From positions 12,048,614 through 12,112,613 of the forward strand of contig OZ020247.1 of NCBI GenBank assembly GCA_963971285.1: a stretch of DNA of 64,000 nucleotides, written 5' to 3'. Shown piece by piece: positions 1 to 11,322 of the stretch. Every line of letters starts with the position of its first letter. Position 1 is the first letter of the stretch. Under the pieces are notes generated by a model. The model was given only the letters and a program-made list of their open reading frames with translations, had not been told where the DNA came from and ran no database searches. Origin of the DNA: Astropecten irregularis. Lineage: Eukaryota > Echinodermata > Asteroidea > Paxillosida > Astropectinidae. Both the position numbers and the translations under genes were made by a program.

Positions 1-2394
1 TTTCAAACTGTAGCGTAAAAAAGTGTCTCATAGTCTAAGTGCAGTCTTAATTGCGCCTGCTTCGCTGTTTTTCGGATAGCGTGTGGTGCTATACTTGGAT
101 TTTCGGCCATGAACATGTCTTTAAATGTTATTTAAGCCCATACCATCCTGTAGGTTACATCTGGGGCTACATTTCGTGCAAGTTTTAGCTCGATTGCCTC
201 AGTATTTGGGGAGAAATTTCAAACTCTTCCGTAAAAAAGTTTGTCATAGTCTAAGGGCAGTCTTAATCGCGCCTTCTTCGCTGTTTTCTCGTATAGCGTT
301 TCAGATCAATACTTGGATTTTCGGCCATGAACATGACTTTGGATTTTGGCACAGACCATACCATCCTGTAGGGTACATCTGGGGCTACATTTCGTGCAAG
401 TTTTAGCTTGATAGCCTCAGTATTTGGGGAGAAATTTCAAACTCTAGCATAAAAACGTGTGTCATAGTCTAAGTGCAGTCTTAATTGCGCCTGCTTCGCT
501 GTTTTCTCGCATAGCGTGTGGTGCTATACTTGGAATTTCGGCCATGGACATGACTTTGGATTTTGGCACAGGCCATACCATCCTGTAGGGTACATCTGGG
601 GCTACATTTCTTGCAAGTTTTAGCTCGATTGCGTCAGTATTTGGGGAGAAATTTTAAACTCTTCCGTAAAAAAGTTTGTCATAGTCTAAGGGCAGTCTTA
701 ATCGCGCCTTCTTCGCTGTTTTCTCGTATAGCATGTGGTGCTATACTTGGATTTTAGGCCATGAACATGACTTTGGATTTTACCACAGACCATACCATCC
801 TGTAGGTTACATCTGGGGCTACATTTCGTTCAAGTTTCAGATTGATAGCTTCAGTATTTGGGGAGAAATTTCAAACTCTAGCGTAAAAAAGTGTCTCATA
901 GTCTTAGTGTATAGTCTTAATTGCGCCTGCTCGGCTGTTTTCTCGCATAGCGTGTGGTGCTATACTTGGATTTTCGGCCAAGAACATGACTTTGGATTTC
1001 ACCACAGCCCATACCACCCTGTAGGGTACATCTGGGGCTACATTTCGTGCAAGTTTCAGATTGATAGCCTCAGTATTTGGGGAGAAATTTCAAACTCTAG
1101 CGTAAAAACGTGTGTCATAGTCTATAAGTGCAGTCTTAATTGCGCCTGCTTTTCTGTTTTCTCGCATACCGTGTGGTGCTATACTTGGATTTTCGGCCAT
1201 GAACATGACTTTGGATTTTAGCACAGGCCATACCATCCTGTAGGGTACATCTGGGGCTACATTTCATGCAAGTTTCAGATCGATAGCCTCAGTATTTGGG
1301 GAGATATTTCAAACTCTAGCGTAAAAAAGTGTGTCATAGTCTATAAGTGCAGTCTTAATTGCGCCTGCTTTTCTGTTTTCTCGCATAGCGTGTGGTGTTA
1401 TACTTGGAATTTCGGCCATGAACATGACTTTGGATTTTAGCACAGGCCATACCATCCTGTAGGGTACATCTGGGGCTACATTTCATGCAAGTTTCAGATC
1501 GATAGCCTCAGTATTTGGGGAGATATTTCAAACTCTAGCGTAAAAAAGTGTGTCATAGTCTATAAGTGCAGTCTTAATTGCGCCTGCTTTTCTGTTTTCT
1601 CGCATAGCGTGTGGTGTTATACTTGGAATTTCGGCCATGAACATGACTTTGGATTTCGGCTCAGCCCATACCATCCTGTAGGGTACATTTGGGGCTACAT
1701 TTCGTGCAGGTTTCAGCTCGATATCTTCAGTATTGGGGGAGAAATTTTAAACTCTAGCTTAAAAATTGTCTCATAGTGTAAGTGCTGTCTTAATTGCGCC
1801 TGCTTCATTGTTTTCTCGCATAGCATGTGGTGATATATTTGGATTTTTGGCCATAAACATGACTTTGTATTTCGTCACAGACCATACCATCCTGTAGGAT
1901 ATATCTGGGGCTACATTTCGTGCAAGTTTCAGCTCGATAGCTTCAGTATTGGGGGAGAAATTTCAAACTCGAACGTAAAAAAGTGTCTCATAGTCTAAGT
2001 GCAGTCTTAATTGCGCCTGCTTCTCTTTTTTCTCGCGTAGCGTGTGGTGTTATACTTGGATTTTCGGCCATGAACATGACTTTGGATTTTGGCACAGCCC
2101 ATACTTTCCTGTAGGGTACATCTGGGGCTTCATTTCGTGCAAGTTTCAGCTCGATAGCATCAGTATTGGGGGAGAAATGTCAAACTCTAGCGTACAAAAG
2201 TGTCTCATAGTCTAAGTGCAGTCTTAATTGCGCCTGCTTCGCTGTTTTCTCACATAGCGTGTGGTGCTATACTTGGATTTTCGGCCATGAACATGACTTT
2301 GGATTTTGGCACAGCCCCTACCATTCTGTAGGGTACATCTGGGGCTACATTTCGTGCAAGTTTCAGCTCGATAGCATCAGTATTGGGGGAGAAA
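1..2394. repeat. Satellite A 11-monomer higher-order unit, copy 1
   Basis: The first complete higher-order unit, eleven monomers. It starts at the distinctive monomer with AAACTGTAGCG, GTTTTTCGGATAGC and ATGTCTTTAAATGTTATTT. The same monomer returns at 2395 with a one-base difference in the T run before CGGATAGC. Confidence 0.85.
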
Positions 2395-4137
2395 TTTCAA
2401 ACTGTAGCGTAAAAAAGTGTCTCATAGTCTAAGTGCAGTCTTAATTGCGCCTGCTTCGCTGTTTTTTCGGATAGCGTGTGGTGCTATACTTGGATTTTCG
2501 GCCATGAACATGTCTTTAAATGTTATTTAAGCCCATACCATCCTGTAGGTTACATCTGGGGCTACATTTCGTGCAAGTTTTAGCTCGATTGCCTCAGTAT
2601 TTGGGGAGAAATTTCAAACTCTTCCGTAAAAAAGTTTGTCATAGTCTAAGGGCAGTCTTAATCGCGCCTTCTTCGCTGTTTTCTCGTATAGCGTTTCAGA
2701 TCAATACTTGGATTTTCGGCCATGAACATGACTTTGGATTTTGGCACAGACCATACCATCCTGTAGGGTACATCTGGGGCTACATTTCGTGCAAGTTTTA
2801 GCTTGATAGCCTCAGTATTTGGGGAGAAATTTCAAACTCTAGCATAAAAACGTGTGTCATAGTCTAAGTGCAGTCTTAATTGCGCCTGCTTCGCTGTTTT
2901 CTCGCATAGCGTGTGGTGCTATACTTGGAATTTCGGCCATGAACATGACTTTGGATTTTGGCACAGGCCATACCATCCTGTAGGGTACATCTGGGGCTAC
3001 ATTTCGTGCAAGTTTAAGCTCGATTGCGTCAGTATTTGGGGAGAAATTTTAAACTCTTCCGTAAAAAAGTTTGTCATAGTCTAAGGGCAGTCTTAATCGC
3101 GCCTTCTTCGCTGTTTTCTCGTATAGCATGTGGTGCTATACTTGGATTTTAGGCCATGAATATGACTTTGGATTTTACCACAGACCATACCATCCTGTAG
3201 GTTACATCTGGGGCTACATTTCGTTCAAGTTTCAGATTGATAGCTTCAGTATTTGGGGAGAAATTTCAAACTCTAGCGTAAAAAAGTGTCTCATAGTCTT
3301 AGTGTATAGTCTTAATTGCGCCTGCTCGGCTGTTTTCTCGCATAGCGTGTGGTGCTATACTTGGATTTTCGGCCAAGAACATGACTTTGGATTTCACCAC
3401 AGCCCATACCACCCTGTAGGGTACATCTGGGGCTACATTTCGTGCAAGTTTCAGATTGATAGCCTCAGTATTTGGGGAGAAATTTCAAACTCTAGCGTAA
3501 AAACGTGTGTCATAGTCTATAAGTGCAGTCTTAATTGCGCCTGCTTTTCTGTTTTCTCGCATACCGTGTGGTGCTATACTTGGATTTTCGGCCATGAACA
3601 TGACTTTGGATTTTAGCACAGGCCATACCATCCTGTAGGGTACATCTGGGGCAACATTTCATGCAAGTTTCAGATCGATAGCCTCAGTATTTGGGGAGAT
3701 ATTTCAAACTCTAGCGTAAAAAAGTGTGTCATAGTCTATAAGTGCAGTCTTAATTGCGCCTGCTTTTCTGTTTTCTCGCATAGCGTGTGGTGTTATACTT
3801 GGAATTTCGGCCATGAACATGACTTTGGATTTTGGCACAGCCCATACTTTCCTGTAGGGTACATCTGGGGCTTCATTTCGTGCAAGTTTCAGCTCGATAG
3901 CATCAGTATTGGGGGAGAAATGTCAAACTCTAGCGTACAAAAGTGTCTCATAGTCTAAGTGCAGTCTTAATTGCGCCTGCTTCGCTGTTTTCTCACATAG
4001 CGTGTGGTGCTATACTTGGATTTTCGGCCATGAACATGACTTTGGATTTTGGCACAGCCCCTACCATCCTGTAGGGTACATCTGGGGCTACATTTCGTGC
4101 AAGTTTCACCTCGATAGCATCAGTATTGGGGGAGAAA
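2395..4137. repeat. Satellite A 8-monomer derivative unit
   Basis: Begins with the same signature monomer as the 11-mer unit but is 652 bp (three monomers) shorter. After the GGGGCAACATTTC variant near 3650 it jumps directly to the CCCATACTTTCCTG monomer, skipping the CGGCTCAGCCC, ATATATTTGG and CTCTTTTTTCTCGCG monomers present in the 11-mer. Confidence 0.85.
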
Positions 4138-6532
4138 TTTCAAACTGTAGCGTAAAAAAGTGTCTCATAGTCTAAGTGCAGTCTTAATTGCGCCTGCTTC
4201 GCTGTTTTTTCGGATAGCGTGTGGTGCTATACTTGGATTTTCGGCCATGAACATGTCTTTAAATGTTATTTAAGCCCATACCATCCTGTAGGTTACATCT
4301 GGGGCTACATTTCGTGCAAGTTTTAGCTCGATTGCCTCAGTATTTGGGGAGAAATTTCAAACTCTTCCGTAAAAAAGTTTGTCATAGTCTAAGGGCAGTC
4401 TTAATCGCGCCTTCTTCGCTGTTTTCTCGTATAGCGTTTCAGATCAATACTTGGATTTTCGGCCATGAACATGACTTTGGATTTTGGCACAGACCATACC
4501 ATCCTGTAGGGTACATCTGGGGCTACATTTCGTGCAAGTTTTAGCTTGATAGCCTCAGTATTTGGGGAGAAATTTCAAACTCTAGCATAAAAACGTGTGT
4601 CATAGTCTAAGTGCAGTCTTAATTGCGCCTGCTTCGCTGTTTTCTCGCATAGCGTGTGGTGCTATACTTGGAATTTCGGCCATGAACATGACTTTGGATT
4701 TTGGCACAGGCCATACCATCCTGTAGGGTACATCTGGGGCTACATTTCGTGCAAGTTTTAGCTCGATTGCGTCAGTATTTGGGGAGAAATTTTAAACTCT
4801 TCCGTAAAAAAGTTTGTCATAGTCTAAGGGCAGTCTTAATCGCGCCTTCTTCGCTGTTTTCTCGTATAGCATGTGGTGCTATACTTGGATTTTCGGCCAT
4901 GAACATGACTTTGGATTTTACCACAGACCATACCATCCTGTAGGTTACATCTGGGGCTACATTTCGTTCAAGTTTCAGATTGATAGCTTCAGTATTTGGG
5001 GAGAAATTTCAAACTCTAGCGTAAAAAAGTGTCTCATAGTCTTAGTGTATAGTCTTAATTGCGCCTGCTCGGCTGTTTTCTCGCATAGCGTGTGGTGCTA
5101 TACTTGGATTTTCGGCCAAGAACATGACTTTGGATTTCACCACAGCCCATACCACCCTGTAGGGTACATCTGGGGCTACATTTCGTGCAAGTTTCAGATT
5201 GATAGCCTCAGTATTTGGGGAGAAATTTCAAACTCTAGCGTAAAAACGTGTGTCATAGTCTATAAGTGCAGTCTTAATTGCGCCTGCTTTTCTGTTTTCT
5301 CGCATACCGTGTGGTGCTATACTTGGATTTTCGGCCATGAACATGACTTTGGATTTTAGCACAGGCCATACCATCCTGTAGGGTACATCTGGGGCTACAT
5401 TTCATGCAAGTTTCAGATCGATAGCCTCAGTATTTGGGGAGATATTTCAAACTCTAGCGTAAAAAAGTGTGTCATAGTCTATAAGTGCAGTCTTAATTGC
5501 GCCTGCTTTTCTGTTTTCTCGCATAGCGTGTTGTGTTATACTTGGAATTTCGGCCATGAACATGACTTTGGATTTTAGCACAGGCCATACCATCCTGTAG
5601 GGTACATCTGGGGCTACATTTCATGCAAGTTTCAGATCGATAGCCTCAGTATTTGGGGAGATATTTCAAACTCTAGCGTAAAAAAGTGTGTCATAGTCTA
5701 TAAGTGCAGTCTTAATTGCGCCTGCTTTTCTGTTTTCTCGCATAGCGTGTGGTGTTATACTTGGAATTTCGGCCATGAACATGACTTTGGATTTCGGCTC
5801 AGCCCATACCATCCTGTAGGGTACATTTGGGGCTACATTTCGTGCAGGTTTCAGCTCGATATCTTCAGTATTGGGGGAGAAATTTTAAACTCTAGCTTAA
5901 AAATTGTCTCATAGTGTAAGTGCTGTCTTAATTGCGCCTGCTTCATTGTTTTCTCGCATAGCATGTGGTGATATATTTGGATTTTTGGCCATAAACATGA
6001 CTTTGTATTTCGTCACAGACCATACCATCCTGTAGGATATATCTGGGGCTACATTTCGTGCAAGTTTCAGCTCGATAGCTTCAGTATTGGGGGAGAAATT
6101 TCAAACTCGAACGTAAAAAAGTGTCTTATAGTCTAAGTGCAGTCTTAATTGCGCCTGCTTCTCTTTTTTCTCGCGTAGCGTGTGGTGTTATACTTGGATT
6201 TTCGGCCATGAACATGACTTTGGATTTTGGCACAGCCCATACTTTCCTGTAGGGTACATCTGGGGCTTCATTTCGTGCAAGTTTCAGCTCGATAGCATCA
6301 GTATTGGGGGAGAAATGTCAAACTCTAGCGTACAAAAGTGTCTCATAGTCTAAGTGCAGTCTTAATTGCGCCTGCTTCGCTGTTTTCTCACATAGCGTGT
6401 GGTGCTATACTTGGATTTTCGGCCATGAACATGACTTTGGATTTTGGCACAGCCCCTACCATCCTGTAGGGTACATCTGGGGCTACATTTCGTGCAAGTT
6501 TCAGCTCGATAGCATCAGTATTGGGGGAGAAA
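4138..6532. repeat. Satellite A 11-monomer higher-order unit, copy 2
   Basis: Full 2,395-bp unit with the three monomers missing from the preceding unit restored. It carries a private GTGTTGTGTTATAC variant near 5528 that is shared with the unit at 8928. Confidence 0.85.
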
Positions 6533-7184
6533 TTTCAAACTGTAGCGTAAAAAAGTGTCTCATAGTCTAAGTGCAGTCTTAATTGCGCCTGCTTCGCTGT
6601 TTTTTCGGATAGCGTGTGGTGCTATACTTGGATTTTCGGCCATGAACATGTCTTTAAATGTTATTTAAGCCCATACCATCCTGAAGGTTACATCTGGGGC
6701 TACATTTCGTGCAAGTTTTAGCTCGATTGCCTCAGTATTTGGGGAGAAATTTCAAACTCTTCCGTAAAAAAGTTTGTCATAGTCTAAGGGCAGTCTTAAT
6801 CGCGCCTTCTTCGCTGTTTTCTCGTATAGCGTTTCAGATCAATACTTGGATTTTCGGCCATGAACATGACTTTGGATTTTGGCACAGACCATACCATCCT
6901 GTAGGGTACATCTGTGGCTACATTTCGTGCAAGTTTTAGCTTGATAGCCTCAGTATTTGGGGAGAAATTTCAAACTCTAGCATAAAAACGTGTGTCATAG
7001 TCTAAGTGCAGTCTTAATTGCGCCTGCTTCGCTGTTTTCTCACATAGCGTGTGGTGCTATACTTGGATTTTCGGCCATGAACATGACTTTGGATTTTGGC
7101 ACAGCCCCTACCATTCTGTAGGGTACATCTGGGGCTACATTTCGTGCAAGTTTCAGCTCGATAGCATCAGTATTGGGGGAGAAA
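6533..7184. repeat. Satellite A 3-monomer partial unit
   Basis: Only three monomers (652 bp) separate two signature monomers here. The second contains the private variant CATCTGTGGCTACATT. The third changes class in mid-monomer near 7040 (TTTTCTCACATAGCG), which marks a recombination junction. Confidence 0.8.
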
Positions 7185-8927
7185 TTTCAAACTGTAGCGT
7201 AAAAAAGTGTCTCATAGTCTAAGTGCAGTCTTAATTGCGCCTGCTTCGCTGTTTTTTCGGATAGCGTGTGGTGCTATACTTGGATTTTCGGCCATGAACA
7301 TGTCTTTAAATGTTATTTAAGCCCATACCATCCTGTAGGTTACATCTGGGGCTACATTTCGTGCAAGTTTTAGCTCGATTGCCTCAGTATTTGGGGAGAA
7401 ATTTCAAACTCTTCCGTAAAAAAGTTTGTCATAGTCTAAGGGCAGTCTTAATCGCGCCTTCTTCGCTGTTTTCTCGTATAGCGTTTCAGATCAATACTTG
7501 GATTTTCGGCCATGAACATGACTTTGGATTTTGGCACAGACCATACCATCCTGTAGGGTACATCTGGGGCTACATTTCGTGCAAGTTTTAGCTTGATAGC
7601 CTCAGTATTTGGGGAGAAATTTCAAACTCTAGCATAAAAACGTGTGTCATAGTCTAAGTGCAGTCTTAATTGCGCCTGCTTCGCTGTTTTCTCGCATAGC
7701 GTGTGGTGCTATACTTGGAATTTCGGCCATGAACATGACTTTGGATTTTGGCACAGGCCATACCATCCTGTAGGGTACATCTGGGGCTACATTTCGTGCA
7801 AGTTTAAGCTCGATTGCGTCAGTATTTGGGGAGAAATTTTAAACTCTTCCGTAAAAAAGTTTGTCATAGTCTAAGGGCAGTCTTAATCGCGCCTTCTTCG
7901 CTGTTTTCTCGTATAGCATGTGGTGCTATACTTGGATTTTAGGCCATGAATATGACTTTGGATTTTACCACAGACCATACCATCCTGTAGGTTACATCTG
8001 GGGCTACATTTCGTTCAAGTTTCAGATTGATAGCTTCAGTATTTGGGGAGAAATTTCAAACTCTAGCGTAAAAAAGTGTCTCATAGTCTTAGTGTATAGT
8101 CTTAATTGCGCCTGCTCGGCTGTTTTCTCGCATAGCGTGTGGTGCTATACTTGGATTTTCGGCCAAGAACATGACTTTGGATTTCACCACAGCCCATACC
8201 ACCCTGTAGGGTACATCTGGGGCTACATTTCGTGCAAGTTTCAGATTGATAGCCTCAGTATTTGGGGAGAAATTTCAAACTCTAGCGTAAAAACGTGTGT
8301 CATAGTCTATAAGTGCAGTCTTAATTGCGCCTGCTTTTCTGTTTTCTCGCATACCGTGTGGTGCTATACTTGGATTTTCGGCCATGAACATGACTTTGGA
8401 TTTTAGCACAGGCCATACCATCCTGTAGGGTACATCTGGGGCAACATTTCATGCAAGTTTCAGATCGATAGCCTCAGTATTTGGGGAGATATTTCAAACT
8501 CTAGCGTAAAAAAGTGTGTCATAGTCTATAAGTGCAGTCTTAATTGCGCCTGCTTTTCTGTTTTCTCGCATAGCGTGTGGTGTTATACTTGGAATTTCGG
8601 CCATGAACATGACTTTGGATTTTGGCACAGCCCATACTTTCCTGTAGGGTACATCTGGGGCTTCATTTCGTGCAAGTTTCAGCTCGATAGCATCAGTATT
8701 GGGGGAGAAATGTCAAACTCTAGCGTACAAAAGTGTCTCATAGTCTAAGTGCAGTCTTAATTGCGCCTGCTTCGCTGTTTTCTCACATAGCGTGTGGTGC
8801 TATACTTGGATTTTCGGCCATGAACATGACTTTGGATTTTGGCACAGCCCCTACCATCCTGTAGGGTACATCTGGGGCTACATTTCGTGCAAGTTTCACC
8901 TCGATAGCATCAGTATTGGGGGAGAAA
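7185..8927. repeat. Satellite A 8-monomer derivative unit, second copy
   Basis: Lies 4,790 bp downstream of the unit at 2395 and shares its private variants, such as GGCCATGAATATGAC near 7944 and GGGGCAACATTTC near 8440. It therefore arose by copying that unit and not by a separate deletion. Confidence 0.85.
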
Positions 8928-11322
8928 TTTCAAACTGTAGCGTAAAAAAGTGTCTCATAGTCTAAGTGCAGTCTTAATTGCGCCTGCTTCGCTGTTTTTT
9001 CGGATAGCGTGTGGTGCTATACTTGGATTTTCGGCCATGAACATGTCTTTAAATGTTATTTAAGCCCATACCATCCTGTAGGTTACATCTGGGGCTACAT
9101 TTCGTGCAAGTTTTAGCTCGATTGCCTCAGTATTTGGGGAGAAATTTCAAACTCTTCCGTAAAAAAGTTTGTCATAGTCTAAGGGCAGTCTTAATCGCGC
9201 CTTCTTCGCTGTTTTCTCGTATAGCGTTTCAGATCAATACTTGGATTTTCGGCCATGAACATGACTTTGGATTTTGGCACAGACCATACCATCCTGTAGG
9301 GTACATCTGGGGCTACATTTCGTGCAAGTTTTAGCTTGATAGCCTCAGTATTTGGGGAGAAATTTCAAACTCTAGCATAAAAACGTGTGTCATAGTCTAA
9401 GTGCAGTCTTAATTGCGCCTGCTTCGCTGTTTTCTCGCATAGCGTGTGGTGCTATACTTGGAATTTCGGCCATGAACATGACTTTGGATTTTGGCACAGG
9501 CCATACCATCCTGTAGGGTACATCTGGGGCTACATTTCGTGCAAGTTTTAGCTCGATTGCGTCAGTATTTGGGGAGAAATTTTAAACTCTTCCGTAAAAA
9601 AGTTTGTCATAGTCTAAGGGCAGTCTTAATCGCGCCTTCTTCGCTGTTTTCTCGTATAGCATGTGGTGCTATACTTGGATTTTCGGCCATGAACATGACT
9701 TTGGATTTTACCACAGACCATACCATCCTGTAGGTTACATCTGGGGCTACATTTCGTTCAAGTTTCAGATTGATAGCTTCAGTATTTGGGGAGAAATTTC
9801 AAACTCTAGCGTAAAAAAGTGTCTCATAGTCTTAGTGTATAGTCTTAATTGCGCCTGCTCGGCTGTTTTCTCGCATAGCGTGTGGTGCTATACTTGGATT
9901 TTCGGCCAAGAACATGACTTTGGATTTCACCACAGCCCATACCACCCTGTAGGGTACATCTGGGGCTACATTTCGTGCAAGTTTCAGATTGATAGCCTCA
10001 GTATTTGGGGAGAAATTTCAAACTCTAGCGTAAAAACGTGTGTCATAGTCTATAAGTGCAGTCTTAATTGCGCCTGCTTTTCTGTTTTCTCGCATACCGT
10101 GTGGTGCTATACTTGGATTTTCGGCCATGAACATGACTTTGGATTTTAGCACAGGCCATACCATCCTGTAGGGTACATCTGGGGCTACATTTCATGCAAG
10201 TTTCAGATCGATAGCCTCAGTATTTGGGGAGATATTTCAAACTCTAGCGTAAAAAAGTGTGTCATAGTCTATAAGTGCAGTCTTAATTGCGCCTGCTTTT
10301 CTGTTTTCTCGCATAGCGTGTTGTGTTATACTTGGAATTTCGGCCATGAACATGACTTTGGATTTTAGCACAGGCCATACCATCCTGTAGGGTACATCTG
10401 GGGCTACATTTCATGCAAGTTTCAGATCGATAGCCTCAGTATTTGGGGAGATATTTCAAACTCTAGCGTAAAAAAGTGTGTCATAGTCTATAAGTGCAGT
10501 CTTAATTGCGCCTGCTTTTCTGTTTTCTCGCATAGCGTGTGGTGTTATACTTGGAATTTCGGCCATGAACATGACTTTGGATTTCGGCTCAGCCCATACC
10601 ATCCTGTAGGGTACATTTGGGGCTACATTTCGTGCAGGTTTCAGCTCGATATCTTCAGTATTGGGGGAGAAATTTTAAACTCTAGCTTAAAAATTGTCTC
10701 ATAGTGTAAGTGCTGTCTTAATTGCGCCTGCTTCATTGTTTTCTCGCATAGCATGTGGTGATATATTTGGATTTTTGGCCATAAACATGACTTTGTATTT
10801 CGTCACAGACCATACCATCCTGTAGGATATATCTGGGGCTACATTTCGTGCAAGTTTCAGCTCGATAGCTTCAGTATTGGGGGAGAAATTTCAAACTCGA
10901 ACGTAAAAAAGTGTCTTATAGTCTAAGTGCAGTCTTAATTGCGCCTGCTTCTCTTTTTTCTCGCGTAGCGTGTGGTGTTATACTTGGATTTTCGGCCATG
11001 AACATGACTTTGGATTTTGGCACAGCCCATACTTTCCTGTAGGGTACATCTGGGGCTTCATTTCGTGCAAGTTTCAGCTCGATAGCATCAGTATTGGGGG
11101 AGAAATGTCAAACTCTAGCGTACAAAAGTGTCTCATAGTCTAAGTGCAGTCTTAATTGCGCCTGCTTCGCTGTTTTCTCACATAGCGTGTGGTGCTATAC
11201 TTGGATTTTCGGCCATGAACATGACTTTGGATTTTGGCACAGCCCCTACCATCCTGTAGGGTACATCTGGGGCTACATTTCGTGCAAGTTTCAGCTCGAT
11301 AGCATCAGTATTGGGGGAGAAA
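8928..11322. repeat. Satellite A 11-monomer higher-order unit, copy 3
   Basis: Lies 4,790 bp downstream of the unit at 4138 and looks essentially identical to it, including the GTGTTGTGTTATAC and GTGTCTTATAGTC variants. Confidence 0.85.
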
